A stretch of 11,800 nucleotides of DNA from contig JAEYSJ010000372.1 of NCBI GenBank assembly GCA_023434855.1, forward strand, positions 1-11,800, written 5' to 3'. Both the position numbers and the translations under genes were made by a program. The notes below the pieces were generated by a model. The model searched no databases, was not told the origin of the DNA, and saw only the letters and a list, made by a program, of their open reading frames with translations. This document shows, piece after piece, positions 1 through 4,703 of the stretch; position 1 is the stretch's first letter, and every line of letters starts with the position of its first letter. The stretch comes from Bacillota bacterium. Lineage in GTDB: Bacteria; Bacillota_C; Negativicutes; JAEYSJ01.

Positions 1-261
1 ACATAATTCTTCGTACAATGTGCCCTGCCCAAGGCCCGCATCCTGCTCGACATAGCTGATTGTTTCACCGGCAGGCAATACCACCTGTCCCTGGTCCGGC
101 GGCTCCAATCCCAGCAAACATTTGAGCAACGTGGTCTTGCCTGTGCCGTTGCCGCCGATCAATCCGACCTTTTCTCCCCGACGCACCTCAAAGCTGACCC
201 CGGTAAATAAAGTATCAATACCAAAAGCCTTACCTAAATTGTCAACCCGCAATACTCCCAT
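1..261 (-). CDS. ABC-F family ATP-binding protein, N-terminal part (cut by window edge)
   Basis: The first 87 codons of an ATP-binding cassette protein are present and the rest lies beyond the left edge. Residues 36-43 form the Walker A motif GGNGTGKT, preceded by the usual segment in which a hydrophobic strand follows RRGEKVGLI. Around residues 68-73 the stretch ISYVEQ matches the Q-loop region as seen in ABC-F proteins. These are soluble tandem-ATPase proteins that act at the ribosome, in translation control or antibiotic protection, rather than transporters. There is no membrane segment. The ATG at 261 follows a GAGGTGG ribosome site by four bases, and a clear promoter lies 56 bases upstream. 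The signature motif and second ATPase domain are not visible, so a transporter ATPase cannot be fully excluded. ABC-F is favoured because the gene is monocistronic at its 5' end and begins with the short [13 protein letters not shown] start. Confidence 0.8.
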   Translation of the reverse strand, partial: MGVLRVDNLGKAFGIDTLFTGVSFEVRRGEKVGLIGGNGTGKTTLLKCLLGLEPPDQGQVVLPAGETISYVEQDAGLGQGTLYEELC

Positions 262-316
262 GTATCCACCTCAAATAAACAGACGCTAAACTACGCCCCC
301 ATTTCTATCAACTCTT

Positions 317-345
317 ATTATACCCACACCTCGCCAAAGCCGCAA
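317..345 (-). promoter_or_regulatory. Sigma-A-type promoter of the ABC-F gene
   Basis: On the minus strand TTGCGG (340-345) is followed after exactly 17 bases by a perfect TATAAT (317-322). The predicted start near 310 gives a leader of about 50 bases before the ATG at 261. No attenuator-like hairpin is evident in this leader, although ABC-F genes are often controlled that way. Confidence 0.7.
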
Positions 346-370
346 ATATTTTATCCAAAAAACATTCTAC

Positions 371-397
371 CGCCAAGGCCGCCAAAAACGCCAAGAA
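371..397. repeat. Three tandem 9-bp units beginning CGCCAA
   Basis: CGCCAA occurs at 371, 380 and 389, exactly nine bases apart, in units CGCCAAGGC, CGCCAAAAA and CGCCAAGAA. The array lies between the ABC-F promoter and the terminator-like hairpin of the zinc-ribbon gene. It has no obvious coding role. Confidence 0.6.
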
Positions 398-411
398 ATA
401 TTACAAACGTC

Positions 412-439
412 AAAAGCCCCTCTGACGTTAACGAGGGGC
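412..439 (-). terminator. Rho-independent terminator of the zinc-ribbon gene
   Basis: GCCCCTC (416-422) and GAGGGGC (433-439) form a perfect 7-bp GC-rich stem with a 10-base loop. Read on the minus strand it is followed by TTTTG and lies 24 bases after the stop codon of the zinc-ribbon ORF. The T-tract is short, so termination may be incomplete. On the plus strand it is followed by A residues, which does not fit a terminator. Confidence 0.6.
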
Positions 440-462
440 AGAAAAAATAACCTTCTCGGGCC

Positions 463-624
463 TTATTCAGAAACTTCGTCTTCAGCTATGCGGCATGACG
501 GTTCATCACACAGCATAGCGCAATAGGGACAACACACCGTATGAATCCCCTGACCGGCGAACTCTCCGCCGCAGCGGCTGCATTTATAAAAATGCCCAGC
601 AATATCAGGCTGCCTATTGTACAT
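463..624 (-). CDS. Small zinc-ribbon protein (53 aa)
   Basis: A short ORF with seven cysteines in 53 residues. CSRCGGEF (residues 15-22) gives one CxxC knuckle. CCPYC (31-35), followed by C39 and C44, supplies the other metal ligands. The pattern is that of a rubredoxin-like or zinc-ribbon domain, expected to bind one Zn or Fe ion. The C-terminus is acidic. The ATG at 624 sits nine bases after a GGAGG ribosome site, and the gene ends just before a terminator-like hairpin, both supporting real expression. It is transcribed away from the LexA-box gene at 779. I do not recognise a named family. Small proteins of this kind are commonly annotated as rubrerythrin- or rubredoxin-like domains, but no function can be assigned from the sequence alone. 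Confidence 0.72.
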   Translation of the reverse strand: MYNRQPDIAGHFYKCSRCGGEFAGQGIHTVCCPYCAMLCDEPSCRIAEDEVSE

Positions 625-706
625 ATATCTTCGCCTCCTGTTAATTAAAAAGTATATGCCGCAACGGTAAAAATATGCAGATTAATTCTATATTGGGTTT
701 TAACAC

Positions 707-735
707 TTGCCATTTTGGAAATAATTTGATAATAT
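707..735 (+). promoter_or_regulatory. Sigma-A-type promoter of the ComK-like gene
   Basis: TTGCCA (707-712), then exactly 17 bases, then TAATAT (730-735), followed by a start site expected at about 741-743. This is close to the vegetative consensus, so the gene would be strongly expressed unless repressed. The predicted start lies inside the LexA-type palindrome at 741-754. Confidence 0.75.
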
Positions 736-740
736 AGTTG

Positions 741-754
741 CGAACATATGTTCC
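741..754 (+). promoter_or_regulatory. LexA (SOS) box, Gram-positive type
   Basis: CGAACATATGTTCC contains the perfect 12-bp palindrome GAACATATGTTC and matches the Bacillus-type LexA consensus CGAACRNRYGTTYG at 13 of 14 positions (the last base is C, not G). It begins six bases after the -10 box and covers the predicted transcription start, where bound LexA would block initiation. It is 25 bases upstream of the ATG at 779. The position-specific match to consensus, together with its placement, makes chance unlikely, but LexA binding itself is inferred. Confidence 0.7.
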
Positions 755-778
755 ATAAACTATTGAAAGGAGTTTCCA

Positions 779-1408
779 ATGATAATACCTGAGCAGCTTC
801 CTGCGCATCATCTTATCGCAGCTGTTATACCATGTTACGGTTCAAATGGCGACAGTACTATTATTATTACTACTGAAGGAACATGTATAACTACCCGCAT
901 GAGCATAAGAACAATTATACGGCGTTTGGCAGCCAGGCAGGCTACCGATCTGGCAGCACTGAAGAAATGCATAGCCGGCGTCACTGAGCAAACTATTTTA
1001 CATCCCCTGCCCCTAACGCCACGTCTTGTCCTCTTCCCGGTAAAGACCCGCAAACCGCGGGCAGCAGGCGATACCAGTACCGGCTACATAAATTTATATG
1101 CCGTTACAGGCATTAGCAAGAACAAAGGGTCAGGCACCACGATAAATCTCTCCGGCAACACTAAAGTATCCACACTTTGGAGGATTTCAACAGTCAAGAA
1201 ACATATGCAGTTTGCCCGCCTGGCAGTTTCCCAGACAACAGCTTCCGTCACGGATACTCTGCGTGAAAATGGGATCTGCTATGTGGCAGGGCTTGCACCA
1301 ATTGCGCAAAAACTGGCAGAGATTATTCACGAAATTATCCTGTTTAAGACTGCTTCACCATTATCTCCCGTCCATCCTGACGCAATAAAGCGCACACCGC
1401 AACCATAA
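779..1408 (+). CDS. ComK-like competence transcription factor homologue, under a LexA box
   Basis: A 209-residue soluble protein with no signal peptide or membrane helix. ComK of Bacillus (about 190 aa) activates DNA-uptake genes by binding AT-rich boxes. The order of elements here parallels ComK: a strand with the acidic segment TTEG near residue 32, a helix SIRTIIRRLAARQATDL (about 42-58), then HPLPLTPRLVLFPV (about 75-88) resembling ComK's region ending in IFLFPT, a Gly-Tyr strand, and TTINLSGNTKV (about 120-130) followed by a Ser/Thr-Val helix, resembling ComK's SNGKT region and the helix after it. This is a by-eye resemblance, not a scored alignment. The ATG at 779 follows AAAGGAG by six bases. 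It is the only plus-strand gene here, with a strong promoter and a LexA box over its start, so DNA-damage induction is inferred. The last 65 bases overlap the convergent ORF at 1344-1817. It could instead be an unrelated regulator with the same topology. Confidence 0.5.
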   Translation: MIIPEQLPAHHLIAAVIPCYGSNGDSTIIITTEGTCITTRMSIRTIIRRLAARQATDLAALKKCIAGVTEQTILHPLPLTPRLVLFPVKTRKPRAAGDTSTGYINLYAVTGISKNKGSGTTINLSGNTKVSTLWRISTVKKHMQFARLAVSQTTASVTDTLRENGICYVAGLAPIAQKLAEIIHEIILFKTASPLSPVHPDAIKRTPQP

Positions 1409-1817
1409 ACTCTTTACAGGTCAGACGTGCTCCCAAGTCCAAAAAATGCACTACCGCTCCACGGCACAAGGGAAGCGCTTCTGTTGCCAACCGGGCGTTG
1501 TCCGCAATATTCACCACTTTTATTGTAGAATAATCCTCTGCCAGCCGGTCTAATATCAACCTCGTCAAATCACTGGAACTACAGTCCGCCACTACTACAT
1601 CACAGGAAACGCTTGACTCTTCCACTTCTTTCATCACATAACGCATCGTATCTTCAATTTCCTGTTCCAAATTCCTGACCACAATAAGCAAACTTATATT
1701 GGAAATTGAGTTTAGTTGGGGATGAAGCAGCCAATCCCAAATGTCTTTAATAAAGCACCATATGCCATACATAGCTAAGGACAGCATAATCACGCTTGCG
1801 GTATAGGAAAAAAACAA
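1344..1817 (-). CDS. Membrane-anchored glycosyltransferase-2-like small protein
   Basis: A 157-residue ORF. Residues about 3-30 form a hydrophobic, Trp-rich membrane segment. From about residue 40 the sequence resembles the N-terminal half of a GT-A (family 2) glycosyltransferase: strand ISLLIVVRN, an amphipathic helix, strand CDVVVADCSSSD with the D-x-S-S-D pattern typical of the nucleotide site, LTRLILDRL, strand STIKVV, and LCRGAVVHFLDLGARL where a family-2 enzyme carries its metal-binding DxD. Only one Asp is visible there, and the acceptor half of the enzyme is missing, so catalysis is doubtful. It may be a degenerate or regulatory derivative. The start is taken as TTG at 1817, nine bases after AAAGGGGG, but both sit in a terminator (1808-1849). 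ATG at 1787 is an alternative lacking a ribosome site. The 3' end overlaps the ComK-like gene by 65 bases. Confidence 0.6.
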   Translation of the reverse strand: MFFSYTASVIMLSLAMYGIWCFIKDIWDWLLHPQLNSISNISLLIVVRNLEQEIEDTMRYVMKEVEESSVSCDVVVADCSSSDLTRLILDRLAEDYSTIKVVNIADNARLATEALPLCRGAVVHFLDLGARLTCKEFMVAVCALLRQDGREIMVKQS

Positions 1818-1849
1818 AATATCCTACCCCCTTTGCTAAGGATAGGATA
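1808..1849 (-). terminator. Rho-independent terminator of the secretin/regulator transcript
   Basis: On the minus strand TATCCTA (1849-1843) pairs with TAGGATA (1826-1820); CCTT and AAGG inside extend the stem, and it is followed at once by TTTTGTTTTTTT (1819-1808). It lies 73 bases after the stop codon of the response regulator. The same bases contain the AAAGGGGG ribosome site and TTG start of the downstream ORF. Confidence 0.7.
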
Positions 1850-1878
1850 CTATATGCAGAATATTACGAGTATGTGAA
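1849..1878 (-). promoter_or_regulatory. Possible promoter of the glycosyltransferase-like ORF
   Basis: On the minus strand TTCACA (1873-1878), an 18-base spacer and TATAGT (1849-1854) form a moderate sigma-A match. The predicted start near 1842 lies just past the 5' arm of the terminator hairpin, so this transcript could not fold the complete stem. Confidence 0.4.
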
Positions 1879-1921
1879 TCGTAGCTTACACAGCTAACGC
1901 CTGGATAAATATTAAGATCAT

Positions 1922-2584
1922 TTATAATTCCACTATTCTGTGTTTCAAGGCATACAATACCGCCTGGGTGCGGTCAGTAACGCTAATTTTGCGAAAAATA
2001 TTGGTTAGATGGTTTTTTACGGTTTTTTCGCTTAAGAATAGCCGTTGGGCAATTTCGTTATTGCTTAAACCCTGGCAAATTAATTTAAGAACCTCCACTT
2101 CCCGGTATGTTAGCCGGTCTTCGTCAGGCGGTTTGGCCATATCCTGTTTTTTCTCTTCCTGGCGGTTGATTTCGCTGAACAGCATTCGCGCCAAGGTCGG
2201 GTAAATGAAAGATTCTCCCTCATATACCAGACGAATGGCTTGTACCAGCATGCCGGGCTCAATATCTTTTAAGAGATAGCCCACCGCACCGGCCTTAATT
2301 ACTTCCAGCACATAACTTTCGTCATCATGAATAGTAAGAATAACAACCTTGGAAGCAATCTGGGAAGCAGTAATTTGTCTGGTAACCTCAAGGCCATTTC
2401 CCCGTGGCATATTTATGTCAAGTAAGATGATATCCGGCGCCAGTTCAGCGGCCTTCCTGACAGCTTCCTCACCATCTGCCGCTTCGCCAATAACAATAAG
2501 ATCAGATTCAAGTTCCAGGACATTTTTTATACCTTGTCTCAGCAATGCATGGTCATCAGCAATGAGAATTTTTATCGGCCCCAT
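1922..2584 (-). CDS. NarL/DegU-type response regulator with LuxR HTH output
   Basis: A 220-residue two-component response regulator. The receiver domain (about 4-120) has the acidic pair D10-D11, phospho-acceptor D56 within LLDINMP, the switch Thr84 and the conserved Lys106 in YLLKD. The output domain (about 155-218) is a LuxR/NarL helix-turn-helix with LTYREVEVLKLICQGLSN, the recognition-helix stretch LSEKTVKNHL, and the C-terminal helix RTQAVLYA. The two domains are joined by a Lys/Glu-rich linker (about 140-155). The closest familiar pattern is DegU. No histidine kinase is present in the window, so its partner is elsewhere or absent. The ATG at 2584 follows AGGGGGTG by about six bases. The gene starts 19 bases after the secretin stop codon and is followed by a terminator, so it is the last gene of the secretin operon and may regulate that envelope system. 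Confidence 0.93.
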   Translation of the reverse strand: MGPIKILIADDHALLRQGIKNVLELESDLIVIGEAADGEEAVRKAAELAPDIILLDINMPRGNGLEVTRQITASQIASKVVILTIHDDESYVLEVIKAGAVGYLLKDIEPGMLVQAIRLVYEGESFIYPTLARMLFSEINRQEEKKQDMAKPPDEDRLTYREVEVLKLICQGLSNNEIAQRLFLSEKTVKNHLTNIFRKISVTDRTQAVLYALKHRIVEL

Positions 2585-2603
2585 AATTCACCCCCTACAA
2601 CAT

Positions 2604-4049
2604 TTATTTGACGATACGTGCTGTTAAAAAGATAATTACTTCATTTTCATTTTTAGAGTTATTAATATTTTTGAATAAACCGCCCAAAAAGGGCAAATCA
2701 CTTAAGAATGGCACTTTACTCATGGATCTTATTTCTTCCTTGCCAATCAGTCCTCCAATCACCATAGTCTCACCATCCTTAAGCCGCACCTCCGTATCGG
2801 CTGAACGCTTGGTAAATTTGTAAGCTTTCATTTCCGTAACCAGCATCGGTGTGCTTACTTCAGTATGCACAATAGCCGTAATCTGACCGTCAGCATTAAC
2901 CCTAGGGGTATATTTAAGAATAATACCGGCATTTTTGTACTCTATTGAGGTTGTTGTAACATTGTTCGTCGTCGTGGTAACAGGTATAGGAACCTCATCC
3001 CCAATATTAATGGATGCCTCTTTGCCATTGATTGCAGTTACTTTTGGCCTGGCCAGAATATCCGCACTGCCGTTGGCGATCAGGGCATTGATTTTCGCCT
3101 GATAGTAGAACTCATAAGGATACCCTCCGGGACTTTTACCAAACCGGATGGTTCCTACCATATTTCCCTTATCCCGGGTAAATTTGCCCGGCGAAGTCTG
3201 CGTAGTTACAGCATTGCCGTTACTGTCAAGCACGGTCTGATACTGCGGCGCTTCATATTCAGGGTAGTTTGGTCCCTTGCTCCATTCCCATTCTATGCCC
3301 AGATTCTTACTGGCATCTTTACTGATTGCCACTACTTGCACCTCTAGGGATACCTGATCATAAGGAATATCCACTTCTGATAATATCTTCTTAATTTGCC
3401 CGGCTTCATCAGGAGAGCCGCTAAAGATAATGGAATTGGTGGCCTCATCGACTTTCAGGCGGCTTGAAGAAGCTTTATCTGGCTGCGGATGAGCATTTTT
3501 CTCTGTCAAAGTTTTAGTCACTATGCTTCCGTCTTTTTCCCGTGTGGTGGCTTTTCTTTCCGTTGTTGTTGACGGTTGATCATTTTGCTGTCTTTCATGC
3601 TGAACTTTTTGCTGATGCTGGTCTTTTGTGACAATATCCAATAAATCCACAACATCTGCTGCCCTGGCGTACTGAAGCTTAAAAATATGTATTGTCCCAA
3701 AACCCTTATTTATCTGATCAGCGGTTCCCACCACAATAACATTGCCAATGTTCTGATAAATAAGTCCCTTTGTTTTAGCAACAATATCAAGGGCGGTCTC
3801 AAAAGGAATATCAGTCAGTTGAAGAGTAATCCTGCCTGACACCAATTCATCCACCACCAGGTTAACCCCGCCGACAACTGCCAGAGATTTTAACACATCC
3901 CGCACTTCAGCATCAGTGACATTCATGGTAACCGACGGAGTTGCCGCCCGGACCACCGGAGAAAAAGCAAACAGCACGACTATAACTATGACAACGTGTT
4001 TCAAAAAACACGCAGCATTAATAAATGGAGGATGTTTAAAAATTTCCAT
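2604..4049 (-). CDS. Outer-membrane secretin (PilQ/GspD family)
   Basis: A secretin, the outer-membrane ring channel of type II secretion and type IV pilus machines. With ATG 4049 it has 481 residues, at the short end for the family. Residues 1-35 are a signal peptide (long Val/Ile-rich core, likely cleaved after RA). An STN/N0-type domain follows (about 38-108), then a KH-like N domain split by a Gln/Thr/Lys-rich low-complexity stretch (about 142-195). The C-terminal secretin domain includes ILARPKVTAINGKEASINIG, the strand pair flanking GETMVIGGLIG, and the family signature KVPFLSDLPFLGGLF, ending in LTAR. The ATG at 4049 is chosen because GGGAGGTGAT lies just before it at the end of the upstream gene. 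A GTG at 4058 would overlap that ribosome site. The start is five bases after the stop of the GspC/PilP-like gene, which suggests translational coupling. Presence of a secretin implies an outer membrane. Confidence 0.92.
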   Translation of the reverse strand: MEIFKHPPFINAACFLKHVVIVIVVLFAFSPVVRAATPSVTMNVTDAEVRDVLKSLAVVGGVNLVVDELVSGRITLQLTDIPFETALDIVAKTKGLIYQNIGNVIVVGTADQINKGFGTIHIFKLQYARAADVVDLLDIVTKDQHQQKVQHERQQNDQPSTTTERKATTREKDGSIVTKTLTEKNAHPQPDKASSSRLKVDEATNSIIFSGSPDEAGQIKKILSEVDIPYDQVSLEVQVVAISKDASKNLGIEWEWSKGPNYPEYEAPQYQTVLDSNGNAVTTQTSPGKFTRDKGNMVGTIRFGKSPGGYPYEFYYQAKINALIANGSADILARPKVTAINGKEASINIGDEVPIPVTTTTNNVTTTSIEYKNAGIILKYTPRVNADGQITAIVHTEVSTPMLVTEMKAYKFTKRSADTEVRLKDGETMVIGGLIGKEEIRSMSKVPFLSDLPFLGGLFKNINNSKNENEVIIFLTARIVK

Positions 4050-4054
4050 TCTTA

Positions 4055-4597
4055 TCACCTCCCTACGATGAGAACCAGCTTGTCATCTGGTCCCCATAAT
4101 GTCGCCGAGTCTTCATCCACCGCTGTCAGCCGGTATGGACCGATAAAATCACCTATCTGATAGGAACGGCTGTTGCCCCCATAACGGATAATAGCCACTC
4201 TTGCATTGCCCCCGCCGACAACGCCGTCAAGAGAAAGCCGGGCATTCGGCTGTTTTGAGGATGAATGCGGTTTGGCTTTTACCGTACTGGGTGTATTTTC
4301 TGCAGATAATATATTCTTATTTGCTCCATTGTCCGGTTGCCGGTACTCGGGCGGAGCCAGAAAAGGATCCCGGACAGCAAATTCCGGCTGGTATCCCTTT
4401 GGCATCGCAGGCTTGACTGAAATATTGTCAACTACCGCCTGACTGTTTGGCAGATTAGCCACTGGTCCGGCACCAGTCTCTCTAAAGAAATAATAACCAA
4501 TACCTAATACCAGCATGCAAAATAATAGAATAATCGCCAGCCGCTGCCTGAGGGTAACATTAGCTATCAATGCAGCAGATTCATTGTGGTTCTCCAT
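4055..4597 (-). CDS. GspC/PilP-like inner-membrane partner of the secretin
   Basis: A bitopic protein of 180 residues from ATG 4597. A short cytoplasmic N-terminus and RQR are followed by a membrane helix (about 19-38), a Pro/Ser-rich periplasmic linker carrying the PilP/GspC-type motif RDPFLAPPE (about residue 76), and a C-terminal homology-region-like domain (about 122-180) with LSLDGVVGG, VAIIRYGG, YQIGDFIG and a final strand LVLIVGR. In type II secretion GspC, and in pili PilP, this domain docks onto the secretin N0 domain. Topology favours GspC, because no lipobox is visible. The ATG at 4597 follows AAGGTAGGTGA by about 11 bases. The open frame extends to an ATG at 4681, but that stretch crosses a terminator-like hairpin and has no ribosome site, so I reject it. 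The gene lies directly before the secretin. No PilM, PilN, PilO or ATPase gene is nearby. Confidence 0.75.
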   Translation of the reverse strand: MENHNESAALIANVTLRQRLAIILLFCMLVLGIGYYFFRETGAGPVANLPNSQAVVDNISVKPAMPKGYQPEFAVRDPFLAPPEYRQPDNGANKNILSAENTPSTVKAKPHSSSKQPNARLSLDGVVGGGNARVAIIRYGGNSRSYQIGDFIGPYRLTAVDEDSATLWGPDDKLVLIVGR

Positions 4598-4640
4598 GAT
4601 AAGAGATTCACCTACCTTATTTTCTACACAAACATAAAGA

Positions 4641-4664
4641 AATCCTGTCGTTACCGGCAGGATT
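4641..4664 (-). terminator. Hairpin between pgi and the GspC/PilP-like gene
   Basis: AATCCTG (4641-4647) and CAGGATT (4658-4664) flank an inner CG/CG pair and a TTAC loop. On the minus strand the stem has one A-C mismatch and is followed by TCTTT, 40 bases after the pgi stop. On the plus strand the mismatch becomes a U-G pair followed by TTTTGTT, so it may work in both directions. Confidence 0.5.
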
Positions 4665-4671
4665 TTGTTGG

Positions 4672-4701
4672 AAATTAGCATTTTTTCGGAAAATAGTACA
4701 A
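4672..4701 (-). promoter_or_regulatory. Possible promoter of the GspC/PilP-secretin-regulator operon
   Basis: On the minus strand TTGTAC (4696-4701), an 18-base spacer and TAATTT (4672-4677) resemble a sigma-A promoter. If used, the start near 4665 would place the hairpin at 4641-4664 at the very 5' end of the mRNA. The match is weak and no better candidate is seen between the hairpin and ATG 4597. Confidence 0.3.
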
Positions 4702-4703
4702 AT

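Noticed and set aside
835..1053. A 72-codon minus-strand open frame inside the ComK-like gene
   Set aside because: No ribosome site, biased Arg/Val composition, and the plus-strand ORF has a promoter and ribosome site.
1881..1900. Short inverted repeat TAGCT/AGCTA downstream of the response regulator
   Set aside because: Only five paired bases and no T-tract; the stronger hairpin at 1820-1849 explains termination.
2349..2627. A 92-codon plus-strand frame opposite the response regulator
   Set aside because: Antisense to a conserved receiver domain, with a Ser-rich, domain-free translation.
4598..4681. A longer N-terminus (28 extra residues) for the GspC/PilP-like protein
   Set aside because: The stretch includes a hairpin, lacks a ribosome site before its ATG, and would put extra residues ahead of the short cytoplasmic tail expected in this family.
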